NCBI RefSeq assembly: GCF_900199725.1
Contig: NZ_LT904904.1
Span: 2,093,398-2,157,397 of the forward strand
Length of the DNA stretch: 64,000 bases
Source: Cytobacillus massiliigabonensis
GTDB lineage: Bacteria; Bacillota; Bacilli; Bacillales; Cytobacillaceae
Direction of reading: 5' to 3'
Shown: piece after piece, positions 31,660 to 42,083 of the stretch
Numbering within the stretch: position 1 is the stretch's first letter
How the letters are laid out: each line of letters starts with the position of its first letter
Notes under the pieces: generated by a model
Told to the model about the DNA's origin: nothing
What the model saw: only the letters and a program-made list of their open reading frames with translations
Database searches by the model: none
Program-made: the position numbers and the translations under genes

Positions 31660-32520
31660 ATGTCGGATTGGAGCCATATTATTGTTCGATCTATTCTATT
31701 TATGATTGTATTATTTTTCTTTACAAAGATACTAGGGAAAAAACAAATTTCGGAAATTTCCTTTTTTGAATATATTTCTGGAATTACAATAGGAAGTATT
31801 GCAGGGGAAGTAATTATGGGACTGGAAAGTAATATGGCTCATGGAATTCTTGCCATTTTCTTATTCGGAAGTATAACATATTTAGTGGATTTTCTTTCTT
31901 TAAAAAGCAATTCATTTCGTGATTTTGTCGAAGGGAAGAGCACGATTTTTATTAAAGATGGAAAGATCATGGAGGATAATCTTAAGAAAGAAAAATATTC
32001 TACAGATGAGCTAGGAAGCTTATTAAGGCAAAAAAATGTCTTTAATGTAGCAGACGTAGAATTTGCTGTCTTAGAACCAACAGGCGATTTAAGTGTACTG
32101 TTAAAAAGGGAATACAGACCTATAACTGCAAAAGACTTAAATATGAAGGTCCCTAATGAAAAAGCACCACAAATGATCATAAGGGATGGAGAAATCGTTT
32201 ATGATGCACTTGCTGCTGTGGGAAAAAGCAGAAAATGGCTGGATTTAGAATTAGAAAAACTTAATGTGACACTCGATAATGTTTTTTATGGACAAGTTGA
32301 CTCGTATGGAGAACTAACTGTCGATCTTTTCGATGATAAAATCCAAGTGCCGCTCCCGCAAACCAGACTATTATTATTGGCAATGATGAAGAAATGTCAG
32401 GCTGATCTGGAGATATTTAGCCTTGAAACAGAATCTGAAGATGCAAAAAAAATGTATGAGAAAAATGCTAAGAAACTAAATGAGGTCATCAATATATTAG
32501 GTCCATATATAAGTAACTAA
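31660..32520 (+). CDS. DUF421 (YetF-type) membrane protein with DUF1657-like tail
   Basis: The 286-residue protein has three N-terminal spans (residues about 5-80), then soluble YetF-type domains (about 85-225). The last 50 residues (LLLLAMMKKCQADLEIFSLE...ILGPYI) resemble the two DUF1657 proteins encoded just upstream. That suggests the small proteins mimic or contact this tail. The ATG follows AAGGTGAGGTGAGC. The family is associated with spore membranes; its function is not established. Confidence 0.85.
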   Translation: MSDWSHIIVRSILFMIVLFFFTKILGKKQISEISFFEYISGITIGSIAGEVIMGLESNMAHGILAIFLFGSITYLVDFLSLKSNSFRDFVEGKSTIFIKDGKIMEDNLKKEKYSTDELGSLLRQKNVFNVADVEFAVLEPTGDLSVLLKREYRPITAKDLNMKVPNEKAPQMIIRDGEIVYDALAAVGKSRKWLDLELEKLNVTLDNVFYGQVDSYGELTVDLFDDKIQVPLPQTRLLLLAMMKKCQADLEIFSLETESEDAKKMYEKNAKKLNEVINILGPYISN

Positions 32521-32736
32521 GAAACCCCCAGCTAATTAGCTAGGGGCCAATAGAAGGAGAATTACAAAACAACGAATTTTGGTCATCGACCAATCCATAG
32601 CCATAGTTGGTCATCGGTCACAGGTAACATAATAAATGGTTAGTAGTTATTGGGTTGCCTTCACCATAATACTGTACTTAAAGGTACACGATTTTCTCCT
32701 TCTATGCCTTGAAGCGGAGTCTCACCACTTCAAGGT
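32521..32736. other. Intergenic region with direct and inverted repeats
   Basis: The region holds a CCCC-AGCTAATTAGCT-AGGGG palindrome just after the DUF421 gene, and two TTGGTCATCG copies (about 32578-32588 and 32609-32620). A hairpin CCTTGAAG (32707-32714)/CTTCAAGG (32728-32735) probably terminates the opposing gene. No credible coding frame was seen. Confidence 0.6.
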
Positions 32737-33252
32737 TTAGAAATATTTTTCACTGTCAAAGTCTAATTCAACTGTATAATTTTTTGCGTTGATGAAATTG
32801 GACAGCCTGTTTGCTTGACGTTCCATTTCGATAGCTTTCATGCGATAATCTTCAGGTTCAAATAGCGCCACTTTAATCATGGATCCTGAGTCACCAAGCG
32901 GATAGAGAAATTCCTCCTTTACTGCTGAACCGAACTCTTTATATTTGCGCGCTTTAGCCCGGAGCTGTGAGGCAAGTTCAATCGCTTCTACTATTGGAAG
33001 GGACTCCTGATTAAATTGTATTTCATGATCGATATTTGCTCTATACATTAACCGATCAAGCAGTCTAAAATCCAGTCGAATTTGTTCAATTTCTTCTTCA
33101 ACATCCTTCAATTGACGTGCCTGTTTTGGCAATTGGCTTCCTTTTTCTATCTCAATAAAGGAAACACGATCCATTTCCTCTTCTAATTCATGAATTCTCT
33201 TTGATAATACACTTTTTAGTTTAACTGCCTCTGCAAGCGAGATTTTAGTCAT
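32737..33252 (-). CDS. DIP1984-family helical protein
   Basis: The 171-residue soluble protein is long-helical and charged (LAEAVKLKSVLSKRIHELEEE) and carries QLKDVEEEIEQIRLDFRLLDRL and a late YTVELDFD segment. This matches the DIP1984 (septicolysin-like) family as I recall it. Its function is unknown. The ATG follows AAAGGAGATTTAA. It is alone on its strand with its own hairpin terminator. Confidence 0.7.
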   Translation of the reverse strand: MTKISLAEAVKLKSVLSKRIHELEEEMDRVSFIEIEKGSQLPKQARQLKDVEEEIEQIRLDFRLLDRLMYRANIDHEIQFNQESLPIVEAIELASQLRAKARKYKEFGSAVKEEFLYPLGDSGSMIKVALFEPEDYRMKAIEMERQANRLSNFINAKNYTVELDFDSEKYF

Positions 33253-33564
33253 ATTAAATCTCCTTTACTATATTCATAGGTAATTAATTATTACATCAAG
33301 ATTTATATTACCAATAAGTCTCTAGTTTTTTCAATAAATATACATATTAAAGTATTTTTTCAATTTTTTGGTACTGAATGAAATATTCTTGTAATATTAA
33401 TAACATCTTCCTGTCAAATTATGATGATATAATTCAACTTGCAAGTGAAAGAAATGTATATTCTGTCAAAAATAATCGAAAAACCAAGAAAAGAGTAACA
33501 TAATTATCTGAAATATTAAAATGTACATATAAAAACAACTAGAGTATATTGGAAGGCAGGCAAA
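33253..33564 (+). other. AT-rich promoter region of the cell-wall hydrolase gene
   Basis: This 312-base gap has no coding frame that I can support. A -10-like TATAAT lies at 33428-33433 without a convincing -35 box. No clear WalR box was found. Confidence 0.4.
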
Positions 33565-34821
33565 ATGATGAAGAAGCAACTAGTAATCTTAAATACGACA
33601 TTAATGCTTGGATTAGGAGGAGCGTTTGCTATTCCGTCTGTAAAAGCTGATTCCTTACATACACAAAAGTCATCTATCCAAAAACAGCGTCAAGGCATAC
33701 AATCTAGCCTTTCAAAAGCTGATCAGGAATTAACTGCAGTCCTTGAGGAGATAGCTAAATTAGATGCACAATTAAAAAGAATCGACCAAGCGATTCTTGA
33801 TAACAAACAACTTATTAAGAAAACAGAAAAAGACATTGTTAGTACGAATGCAGAAATTGAGGAACTTAATAACGAAAAAGCTGTCATACAAGAAAGAATT
33901 GATAAACGAAGCGTTATTTTAAAACAACGAGCGGTTTCTTACCAGGAAAATGGAAGCTCTCCGATTGGCTATGTTGAGGTCCTGCTTGGATCAACTAGCT
34001 TTGGTGACTTTATTGAAAGAGTTGGTGCTGTTACTAAAATTGTCCAGGCAGACCAAGATATTTTAGCTGAGCATGAAGCAGATAAAAAAGTTCTAGAAGA
34101 GAATCAAGCAAAAATAGAAAAGAAGTTAAATGAACTTCAAGATATGAAAACAGAGCTTCAAGGGATGCAGGAGTTAATGAATGAGCAAAAAGCTCAAAAT
34201 GATTCATTAAAGGAAGATCTTGAAGCAAAGGAAAAGAAAATTGCATCACTTAAAGATAGCTTACAAGTTAAGGATAGCGAGCTTGCTGCAAGAGAAGCTG
34301 AAATTAGAAATAGAATTGCTAGCCAATTCACGCCAAAAAGCGTTGCTGTAAATTCTAGTTCAAGTTCAAGTTCAAGTTCAAGTTCAAGTTCATCATCGAA
34401 TGAAAGCAGCTCTTCTCACTATGTGCCTTCTGCAAGCGGAGATTTAAGTACAATTATTGCAGCTGGATATAAATATATCGGAAATTCGGTTTATGTTTTT
34501 GGTGCAGGAAGAACAGCATCAGATATTGCGAATGGAAGATTTGACTGTTCAGGTTTTGTTTCTTGGGCTTTCTCCCAAGGAGGAATTAATCTTCCAGCAA
34601 GTACTTCATCATTAAGATATTCAGGATCGAAAATATCACCAAGTGATTTAAAACCAGGAGACTTGGTATTCTTCGACACGTATAAAAAAGATGGACATGT
34701 GGGCATCTATATCGGTGGAGGAAGATTTATCGGTTCTCAAACTTCTACAGGTGTTGCTGTTGCCAGCATGACCAGCGGATATTGGAAAGACCATTTTAAC
34801 GGACATGCTCGCCGTATATAA
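33565..34821 (+). CDS. CwlO-like NlpC/P60 peptidoglycan endopeptidase
   Basis: The 418-residue exported protein has a signal peptide (about residues 1-28, ending SVKADS) and a long coiled-coil region (about 30-260). A serine-rich linker (about 262-285) leads to a C-terminal NlpC/P60 domain with catalytic Cys328 (RFDCSGFVSWAF) and His378 (DGHVGIYIG). Such PcsB/CwlO-type enzymes cut the D-Glu-mDAP bond during elongation and are controlled through FtsEX. The linker is encoded by six AGTTCA hexamers (34357-34392), so its length may vary. A terminator follows. Confidence 0.9.
   Translation: MMKKQLVILNTTLMLGLGGAFAIPSVKADSLHTQKSSIQKQRQGIQSSLSKADQELTAVLEEIAKLDAQLKRIDQAILDNKQLIKKTEKDIVSTNAEIEELNNEKAVIQERIDKRSVILKQRAVSYQENGSSPIGYVEVLLGSTSFGDFIERVGAVTKIVQADQDILAEHEADKKVLEENQAKIEKKLNELQDMKTELQGMQELMNEQKAQNDSLKEDLEAKEKKIASLKDSLQVKDSELAAREAEIRNRIASQFTPKSVAVNSSSSSSSSSSSSSSSNESSSSHYVPSASGDLSTIIAAGYKYIGNSVYVFGAGRTASDIANGRFDCSGFVSWAFSQGGINLPASTSSLRYSGSKISPSDLKPGDLVFFDTYKKDGHVGIYIGGGRFIGSQTSTGVAVASMTSGYWKDHFNGHARRI
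34357..34392 (+). repeat. Hexanucleotide repeat (AGTTCA)x6 in a serine linker
   Basis: Six perfect tandem AGTTCA units encode Ser-Ser dipeptides in the linker of the NlpC/P60 protein. Flanking TCATCATCG codons are also serine. Slippage changes the linker by two residues per unit without a frameshift. Confidence 0.9.
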
Positions 34822-34822
34822 T

Positions 34823-34866
34823 AAAAAAGATCACGAGTGCGAACTGCACCTGTGGTCTTTTTTTTA
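34823..34866 (+). terminator. Terminator of the NlpC/P60 gene
   Basis: AAAAAAGATCAC (34823-34834) pairs with GTGGTCTTTTTT (34852-34863), and an inner AGTGC...GCAC stem and a T-run complete it. Confidence 0.85.
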
Positions 34867-34988
34867 TTTTGCTAAATTTTTAGAAAATTATTGAAACAAT
34901 TTATGATCCTATGCTATTCTGTACTTAACGGTAGAATGGAACAGTGTTTGGTAATAACAAACGATTGATTTAAAGGAGGCAATGAAGA

Positions 34989-37166
34989 GTGACGACTTAT
35001 CGAAAAATTGGAAATTTGCAAGTGGCCACTGAGTTATACGATTTTATTAATTCTGACGCACTTCCTGGAACAAGTATGGAGCAGGAGATGTTTTGGTATG
35101 GATTTGGAGACATTGTGAAGGAGCTCTCACCTATTAATAAACAGCTTCTTACTGAACGTCAGATGCTTCAAAATAAAATTAATTCATGGCATAGGGAAAA
35201 CAAAGACTTTAATTTTGCGAAATATAAAGCATTTCTTGAGGATATAGGTTATCTTGAGGACGAAGGTGATGATTTTGAAATTACAACGGCTGGTGTGGAT
35301 GATGAAGTTGCCATTCAAGCTGGACCACAGCTCGTTGTGCCTGTAAATAATCATCGCTATGCTCTCAATGCTGCTAATGCTCGTTGGGGCAGTTTGTATG
35401 ATGCCCTATACGGAACGGATGTTATTAGTGAAGAGAAAGGAGCACATCGCAGTGGAGGCTACAATCCAGTTCGTGGAAAAAAGGTCATTTCCCTTGCTCG
35501 TGAATTTCTTGATCAAACTGTACCATTACTAAGTGGATCGCATAAGGATGTGGTTCAATATCATATTACTGATGGACAATTAATTGCCACACTAAATAAT
35601 GGGAATGAAAGTAAATTAATCAACGGTGAGAAATTCGCAGGATATCAAGGGAGTTCGGACAATCCTTCAGCAATATTATTAAAAAATAATGGATTGCATT
35701 TCGAAATACAAATTGACAGGAATCACCCAATCGGAAAAACAGATGAGGCAGGTGTTAAAGATATTCTTCTCGAAGCAGCACTGTCTACGATTATGGATTG
35801 TGAGGATTCTGTTGCAGCTGTTGATGTGAAGGATAAAGTTGAAGTTTATCGCAGCTGGTTAGGTTTAATGAAAGGGGATTTAACTGCAACTTTTACGAAA
35901 GATCATCAAACAATGACAAGAAAACTGAATCCTGATCGCAGTTATACTGCACCTAATGGCGAAACCTTCACCTTGCATGGGCGGTCTTTGATGTTTATAC
36001 GGAACGTCGGTCACTTAATGACAAACCATTCGATTTTAGACGAGGATGGCGAAGAAGTGTATGAGGGGATTATGGATGCGGTTGTTACATCCCTAATCGC
36101 AAAGCATTCTCTAATAGGAGATAGACAATATCAAAATTCCAAAAAGGGCTCCATCTATATTGTGAAACCAAAAATGCATGGCTCCAAAGAAGTTGCCTTT
36201 GCAAATGTTTTATTTAATCGAGTAGAGGACTTACTTGGTTTACAGCGAAACACACTTAAGATAGGGGTAATGGATGAAGAACGCAGAACGTCCCTTAACT
36301 TAAAAGCTTGTATCCGTGAAGTAAAGGAACGAGTTGCATTTATCAATACCGGTTTTCTTGATCGTACTGGGGATGAAATGCATACATCAATGGAAGCTGG
36401 TCCAATGATTCGCAAAAATGATATGAAGTTATCGGCATGGCTGCATGCCTATGAAAAGTCAAATGTGAATAATGGATTGGCTGCAGGGTTCCAAGGCCGT
36501 GCCCAAATTGGTAAAGGAATGTGGGCAATGCCTGACTTAATGGCAGAAATGATTAAGCAAAAGCTCGGTCATTTAAAAGCTGGAGCCAGCACGGCTTGGG
36601 TGCCTTCGCCAACAGCAGCCACTTTGCATGCCCTTCACTATCATCAAGTTGATGTTAGAACGGTACAAAATGAATTAATAAAAGAAATGAAAGGCTTGCG
36701 GGATGAAATCCTGCAAATTCCAGTTGCTGCTAATCCAAGTTGGGGACAGGAGGAAGTGCAAGCTGAGCTGGATAATAATGCACAAGGAATACTTGGATAT
36801 GTTGTTCGCTGGGTTGAACAAGGAATTGGCTGTTCAAAGGTACCTGATATCAATAATATTGGGCTTATGGAGGACCGGGCGACATTAAGGATTTCCAGCC
36901 AGCATGTTGCTAACTGGCTCCATCATGGCATTTGTACGAAGGAACAAGTAGAAGAAACATTAAAACGTATGGCAATTGTTGTAGACAAACAAAATGCTGG
37001 TGATCCTATGTACCGATCAATGACGCCTAATTATGAAGAATCGGTTGCGTTCCAAGCTGCGTGGGAATTGATTTTTTCTGGGTATGAACAGCCGAGCGGT
37101 TATACAGAGCCGATCCTGCATCGCCGTAGATTAGAAGCAAAGGCTAAGTCTGCAATCGAGCAATAA
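34989..37166 (+). CDS. glcB: Malate synthase G
   Basis: The 725-residue single-chain enzyme condenses glyoxylate with acetyl-CoA to give malate. Family signatures include [40 protein letters not shown], and [21 protein letters not shown] near the active site. The length is typical of isoform G. The GTG start follows AAAGGAGGCAATGAAGA. The downstream IclR-type regulator probably controls it in response to glyoxylate or glycolate. No isocitrate lyase is seen here, so it may serve glycolate use. Confidence 0.96.
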   Translation: MTTYRKIGNLQVATELYDFINSDALPGTSMEQEMFWYGFGDIVKELSPINKQLLTERQMLQNKINSWHRENKDFNFAKYKAFLEDIGYLEDEGDDFEITTAGVDDEVAIQAGPQLVVPVNNHRYALNAANARWGSLYDALYGTDVISEEKGAHRSGGYNPVRGKKVISLAREFLDQTVPLLSGSHKDVVQYHITDGQLIATLNNGNESKLINGEKFAGYQGSSDNPSAILLKNNGLHFEIQIDRNHPIGKTDEAGVKDILLEAALSTIMDCEDSVAAVDVKDKVEVYRSWLGLMKGDLTATFTKDHQTMTRKLNPDRSYTAPNGETFTLHGRSLMFIRNVGHLMTNHSILDEDGEEVYEGIMDAVVTSLIAKHSLIGDRQYQNSKKGSIYIVKPKMHGSKEVAFANVLFNRVEDLLGLQRNTLKIGVMDEERRTSLNLKACIREVKERVAFINTGFLDRTGDEMHTSMEAGPMIRKNDMKLSAWLHAYEKSNVNNGLAAGFQGRAQIGKGMWAMPDLMAEMIKQKLGHLKAGASTAWVPSPTAATLHALHYHQVDVRTVQNELIKEMKGLRDEILQIPVAANPSWGQEEVQAELDNNAQGILGYVVRWVEQGIGCSKVPDINNIGLMEDRATLRISSQHVANWLHHGICTKEQVEETLKRMAIVVDKQNAGDPMYRSMTPNYEESVAFQAAWELIFSGYEQPSGYTEPILHRRRLEAKAKSAIEQ

Positions 37167-37197
37167 TCTAAAGTTGCCAAACAGGAGCTGAAGGTAG

Positions 37198-37965
37198 TTG
37201 GAAAGAGAAAATATGGTGAAATCTGTTAGCCGTGCACTAGATATAATTAAGCTTGTCAGCATGAAAAAAGGCGGGCTGGGAGTAACAGAGATTGCCAATC
37301 AGATGGATATTAATAAAAGCTCAGTTTACAGAATCCTTTCGACGCTTGTTCAATATGGGTATGTTGAACAGGATAAGGACACAGAACGCTATAAATTAGG
37401 CTACCAATTTTTAGAGGTGAGTTCGAAACTATTAGATTCACTTGATTTGCGGACTGAGGCAAAGCCGTTTTTATTGGAGCTTGAAAAAGAGACGAATGAA
37501 GTGATTCATTTAGTTGTGTATGATCAAGGAGAGGTCGTTTATATTGAAAAGCTAGATGGAAACGAAGCTTTGCGTATGCACTCCAAGGTCGGTAAAAGAG
37601 CACCGATGCATTGTACATCTGTTGGCAAAGCGATTCTGGCACATTTGCCAGTAGATATTGTTCAGGAAATATTAGAAAGAAAAGGGCTGCCTGTTCATAC
37701 GGATAAAACCATTACAGATATAAATGTTTTTATCAAGGAGCTTGCTGAGGTGAAGAATAAAGGATTTGCACTTGACTTGCAGGAAAATGAATATGGAATT
37801 ACATGTATTGCAGTTCCGATTTTTGATCATTTAGGAAAGGTTGCTGCTGCTGTCAGCATTTCCGGACCGACAATAAGGATGACTGATGAAAGAATATTAG
37901 AGCTTCAGCCACGAATGATTGAAATAGGAAAGAATATATCATCAAGGCTAGGTTTTATTTGCTGA
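37198..37965 (+). CDS. IclR-family transcriptional regulator
   Basis: The 255-residue protein has an N-terminal winged helix-turn-helix (about residues 20-65, GVTEIANQMDINKSSVYRIL) and a C-terminal effector domain with HCTSVGKAILAHLP and CIAVPIFDHLGKVAAAVSIS. It starts at TTG 37198 (or ATG 37213) 31 bases after glcB, in the same operon, and probably represses or activates glyoxylate metabolism. A strong terminator follows. Confidence 0.9.
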   Translation: MERENMVKSVSRALDIIKLVSMKKGGLGVTEIANQMDINKSSVYRILSTLVQYGYVEQDKDTERYKLGYQFLEVSSKLLDSLDLRTEAKPFLLELEKETNEVIHLVVYDQGEVVYIEKLDGNEALRMHSKVGKRAPMHCTSVGKAILAHLPVDIVQEILERKGLPVHTDKTITDINVFIKELAEVKNKGFALDLQENEYGITCIAVPIFDHLGKVAAAVSISGPTIRMTDERILELQPRMIEIGKNISSRLGFIC

Positions 37966-37973
37966 AAAAAGTG

Positions 37974-38010
37974 TCCGAAACACCTTTAATATGGTGTTTC
38001 GGATTTTTTT
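37974..38010 (+). terminator. Terminator of the glcB-iclR unit
   Basis: TCCGAAACACC (37974-37984) pairs perfectly with GGTGTTTCGGA (37993-38003), followed by seven Ts. Confidence 0.95.
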
Positions 38011-38183
38011 AGGTAAATTTGTATAACTAATAATAAATATAATCATAATTTTATGAGAAGTGTATTTTTGTTAAAAAATGAATATGATTCTACGAGATTT
38101 GGATTAATTTTGCACAAGCTGAAATAAAAAACTCTAAATTACAATTAATGCCTGTCCTTGCGAACGGCATGTATGAAATTGAA

Positions 38184-39038
38184 TTACTTCTTCCAATTCT
38201 CAGAAAGTGAACCTGTTAAATCTGTAAATACTCCGGTTATTCCCCATTTTTTTAACTGATCCAATTCCTGTTTTGAATTTACTGTATATGGATGAACATG
38301 CAGTCCTGCTCTTCTTGCCATTTTAATATAAGCTTCATCTATCATTTGATAATTTGGACCAATGCCAACTGCGTATTGCTTCCATTTTTTAATTTCTGAT
38401 TTAGTTAACTTTGCAGGGCGTTGATAAGAGAGAAGCTGGATTAAAGGAATCTTTGGCTCTGCCGCATGTATTTGTTTAAGGCTTTTTTCACTAAAGGACT
38501 GAATAATCACTTTGTGCTCTTCAATGAGATCATATTTCCTAAGTAAGCGGATGAGTTTTTCCTCCATTTGCGGATATTTATCAGGTGATTTTGTCTCGAT
38601 ATAATAATTAGCTTCTTTTCCGAAATAATAAAAAATTTCTTCTAAGGTTGGAACGGATAAAAATTTATAGTTAGTGTCAGCGTACAATGGAAATTTTTTA
38701 TTGAACCATGAACCTGCATCAAGTCTTTTTATTTCCGCTAGTGTATGAGATTCTACACTTCCTATCCCGTTTGTTGTTCGATCAACTGATTGATCATGCA
38801 TCGCAACAAGTACGTTATCTTTAGTCATTTGCAAGTCAATTTCAATATAGTCAGCGCCAAGATCCCGCGCTAACTGATAGGACGCGATTGTATGCTCAGG
38901 AGCATAGGCAGAGGCTCCTCGATGACCAATAACAATAAAAGAATCTGAAATAATGGATGGATCAGGTGGCTCAGACTTCGAGCAGCCCCCCATGAAAAAT
39001 ATGAGGAAACCGCATGCTAATAGTGTTTTTTGCTTCAT
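38184..39038 (-). CDS. Glycerophosphodiester phosphodiesterase lipoprotein
   Basis: The 284-residue protein has a lipobox (MGGC, C19) and a GDPD TIM barrel with GHRGASAYAPEHT, EIDLQMTKDN and HDQSVDRTTNG. It should hydrolyse glycerophosphodiesters from phospholipids or teichoic acid outside the membrane to glycerol 3-phosphate. It is divergent from the ugp transporter genes, whose likely substrate is its product. The ATG follows TAAGGAGAAAA. Confidence 0.93.
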   Translation of the reverse strand: MKQKTLLACGFLIFFMGGCSKSEPPDPSIISDSFIVIGHRGASAYAPEHTIASYQLARDLGADYIEIDLQMTKDNVLVAMHDQSVDRTTNGIGSVESHTLAEIKRLDAGSWFNKKFPLYADTNYKFLSVPTLEEIFYYFGKEANYYIETKSPDKYPQMEEKLIRLLRKYDLIEEHKVIIQSFSEKSLKQIHAAEPKIPLIQLLSYQRPAKLTKSEIKKWKQYAVGIGPNYQMIDEAYIKMARRAGLHVHPYTVNSKQELDQLKKWGITGVFTDLTGSLSENWKK

Positions 39039-39208
39039 TTTAAAATTTTCTCCTTACATTTAATAGGCTGAAAGACTCCTTGTTTATGCAATTTTGATAT
39101 TGTTAGCATATTTGTGATTTTGTGTAATTAGAATATGAATGAGAGAAATATTTCCAATCTATAAAAATCTAGCTATAAAGCTCCCAAAATGCATGGAGGG
39201 ATGAATAG

Positions 39209-40342
39209 TTGAAGAAAGTAGAGCTAATAAATGTTTCAAAGACTTACGATAAAAAAACAGAGGTCATTTCTAATATTAATGTCATGGTAGAACCAGGTGA
39301 ATTTTTCGTGCTAGTCGGTCCTTCAGGGTGTGGGAAAAGCACCATGCTGCGAATGATTGCTGGTCTGGAAGAAATAACAGGAGGCATCTTGCGAATAGGT
39401 GAAAAGGAAGCGAATCAATTGCCTCCCAGTAAAAGGGATATATCAATGGTCTTCCAAAACTATGCTCTTTATCCGCATTTATCTGTTGAGGAAAATATCA
39501 TCTTCGGTCTGCACGTCAAGAAAATACCAAAACTAGAACGAAAGACTCGATGTAATGAGGTTGCTGCCATGCTTGGCTTAAGTGGGTATTTAAACCGTAA
39601 GCCTCGTGAACTTTCAGGGGGACAGCGCCAGCGGGTTGCTCTCGCGCGGGCAATAGTAAATGAAGCGCCTATCTGCTTAATGGACGAACCTTTATCTAAT
39701 TTAGATGCAAAGCTTAGGGCACATATGAGATCGGAAATTAAACAAATTCAAAGGCGGCTTGGGATCACGATGATTTATGTTACCCATGATCAAGTGGAGG
39801 CAATGACGATGGGGGATCGTATTATGATTCTTCATGATGGCAAAATTCAGCAAATCGGTAAGCCAATCGATATTTATAATTACCCAGCAAATCCCTTTGT
39901 CGCAACATTTATTGGTTCCCCTCCGATGAATATTGCTGAAGGTGTAATTAATAGACAGCTATCAGAATTACAGATTGGGGATGAATACAAAATTAAGATT
40001 CCCGAAGAAGATAGCAGGCTTTTACATACAGAGCAGATACTCGCGGGTATTCGGCCAGAGCATATAAAAGTCGCATCAAAGGAGACGAGCCCAGACAATC
40101 GAATAGTAGTAGAAGCAATTAATGTAGAAATCCTCGGTAATGAAACGATCTTTTCATTTAGAATAGGCAGCAAAGAATGGATGGCAAAATGGAATGGACA
40201 ATGGCGCCTGCATGTTGGTGATCAAATTCCGATTCAAATAAAATATGAATCCCTATGTTTATTTGATCGTAAAACAAATGAACGAATTAAAGCACCTACA
40301 GATATTGAAAATAATATCCTTGATAAAGAGGTGTTTTTATGA
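39209..40342 (+). CDS. ugpC: Sugar/glycerol-phosphate ABC transporter ATPase
   Basis: The 377-residue ATPase has Walker A GPSGCGKST, signature LSGGQRQR and Walker B ICLMDEP, and a C-terminal TOBE/OB-fold regulatory domain (from about residue 240). This is the UgpC/MsmX/MalK class. The TTG start follows GGAGGGATGAATAG. The last bases overlap the permease gene by 4. Placement with UgpA, UgpE and UgpB homologues and a GDPD gene supports glycerol-3-phosphate import. Confidence 0.9.
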   Translation: MKKVELINVSKTYDKKTEVISNINVMVEPGEFFVLVGPSGCGKSTMLRMIAGLEEITGGILRIGEKEANQLPPSKRDISMVFQNYALYPHLSVEENIIFGLHVKKIPKLERKTRCNEVAAMLGLSGYLNRKPRELSGGQRQRVALARAIVNEAPICLMDEPLSNLDAKLRAHMRSEIKQIQRRLGITMIYVTHDQVEAMTMGDRIMILHDGKIQQIGKPIDIYNYPANPFVATFIGSPPMNIAEGVINRQLSELQIGDEYKIKIPEEDSRLLHTEQILAGIRPEHIKVASKETSPDNRIVVEAINVEILGNETIFSFRIGSKEWMAKWNGQWRLHVGDQIPIQIKYESLCLFDRKTNERIKAPTDIENNILDKEVFL

Positions 40343-41256
40343 AGGGGAGCAGTGACGGTCTATTAGTAAAACAAAGTTTCTGGAAAAGATCATTTAATGC
40401 CCGGACTGCATTGCTATACTTATTCCCTTCGGTTTTGCTGTTTTCGGTGTTTGTTTTTTACCCTATGTTTCGGACAATCTATTTAAGTTTCTTCTTAACT
40501 GATCAGCATGGGAGTGCTGCTCTATTTGTCGGGTTGGAGAACTATGCCTATTTATTAGAATCGCAAGCTTTTCAAAATAGTATAAAGGCAACGATATTAT
40601 TTGTTTTATATACAGTTCCTGCAGGCGTTATTCTTGCTTTGTTTCTCGCGCTAATTGCGAATGAAAAGCTTAGAGGCATTGGCTATTTTCGTACGATATT
40701 TTCCTCATCGATGGGGATTTCAGTTGCTGCTTCTTCCGTAGTCTGGCTTTTTCTTTTCCATCCGAGCGTCGGTATGTTTAATCGTTTGTTAAATCTCTTG
40801 AATTTGCCAGAAGTACAATGGCTGCTCGATCCGGATTGGGCATTATTATCCGTTTCGATTTCTACTATTTGGCTCAATACAGGATTTTCATTCTTGATTC
40901 TCTTAGGTGGCCTTCAAAATATTGATGGGTATTTATATGAAAGTGCGAAAATTGATGGGGCTGGCTATTGGTATCAGCTCCGAAGAATAACGATTCCGAT
41001 GCTGTCGCCGACATTGTTTTTTATTATTACGATTTCATTAATTAATGCTTTTCAATCATTCGGACAAATTGATATTTTGACAAAAGGCGGTCCCTCTCAG
41101 GCTACTAATTTAATTGTCTATTCCATTTATCGAGAGGCATTTGTAAACTATCAATTTGGAACAGCAAGTGCTCAAGCAGTCTTTTTATTTTTGTGCATAC
41201 TGATCGTCACGATTTTACAGTTTAAGTTTGGCGAAAGGAAGGTGCATTATCAATGA
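40339..41256 (+). CDS. ugpA: ABC transporter permease, UgpA type
   Basis: The 305-residue permease has six spans and the EAA loop YESAKIDGAGYW that contacts the ATPase. It overlaps ugpC and ugpE by 4 bases each, so all are co-translated. A long N-terminus ahead of the first span is typical of UgpA/MalF-like subunits. Confidence 0.9.
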   Translation: MKGSSDGLLVKQSFWKRSFNARTALLYLFPSVLLFSVFVFYPMFRTIYLSFFLTDQHGSAALFVGLENYAYLLESQAFQNSIKATILFVLYTVPAGVILALFLALIANEKLRGIGYFRTIFSSSMGISVAASSVVWLFLFHPSVGMFNRLLNLLNLPEVQWLLDPDWALLSVSISTIWLNTGFSFLILLGGLQNIDGYLYESAKIDGAGYWYQLRRITIPMLSPTLFFIITISLINAFQSFGQIDILTKGGPSQATNLIVYSIYREAFVNYQFGTASAQAVFLFLCILIVTILQFKFGERKVHYQ

Positions 41257-42065
41257 GCATTCCGAAGAAAATTGTTTTCTACCTTTTGCTTTTATTCTCA
41301 GCCTTCCTGCTTTTTTTTCCGGTTATGTACGCTTTCATGATTTCCTTTATGACAGGCGGGGAAATCATGCAAGGCAAGTTTTTTCCACAATCCTTTACTT
41401 TAGATAATTATTTTAGGGTATTTGAACGTCTGCCATTGATGAAGTATTTAATGAATAGCTTCGTTGTTTCAACAGGTGTCATGTTTGGACAGCTGATCGT
41501 CTGCAGTATGGCTGCGTATGCGTTCGTATTCATTCCTTTTAAAGGAAGGGATTTTATATTTTTCCTATTTATTTCAACAATGATGATCCCTTGGGAAGCA
41601 ACAATGATACCGAATTTCTTTACCATTCAAAAATTGGACTGGACAAACACGTATCAAGGATTAACTGTTCCGTTTTTTGCACTGGCTTTCGGAACATTTC
41701 TATTGAGGCAGCATTTCAAGACGATTCCGAAAGAATTATATGAAGCCTCGCAAATTGCTGGTTTAAGTAGATTTGCTTTCTTTTTACGAGTGATTCTCCC
41801 AGTTTCAAAAACAAGTTTAGTAACTTTAGGGGCCTACGGATTTTTAACGACTTGGAATATGTATTTATGGCCATTATTAGTTACAAACAACGATCAAGTC
41901 CGAACAGTCCAAATTGGGCTGAAGCAGCTCCAGTCTCAAGAGGTCGCAACCGAATGGGGGGTGGTTATGGCTGGAGTAATTGTTGTCATTATCCCCACAT
42001 TGCTGCTGTTATTTATCGGTCAAAAGCAATTGCAAAAAGGATTAACACAAGGTGCATTAAAATAA
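41253..42065 (+). CDS. ugpE: ABC transporter permease, UgpE type
   Basis: The 270-residue permease has six spans and the EAA loop YEASQIAGLSRF. MalG/UgpE proteins have this length and pair with UgpA. The stop codon lies 18 bases before ugpB. Confidence 0.9.
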   Translation: MSIPKKIVFYLLLLFSAFLLFFPVMYAFMISFMTGGEIMQGKFFPQSFTLDNYFRVFERLPLMKYLMNSFVVSTGVMFGQLIVCSMAAYAFVFIPFKGRDFIFFLFISTMMIPWEATMIPNFFTIQKLDWTNTYQGLTVPFFALAFGTFLLRQHFKTIPKELYEASQIAGLSRFAFFLRVILPVSKTSLVTLGAYGFLTTWNMYLWPLLVTNNDQVRTVQIGLKQLQSQEVATEWGVVMAGVIVVIIPTLLLLFIGQKQLQKGLTQGALK

Positions 42066-42083
42066 TAGGGGGCGTTTGCCACA

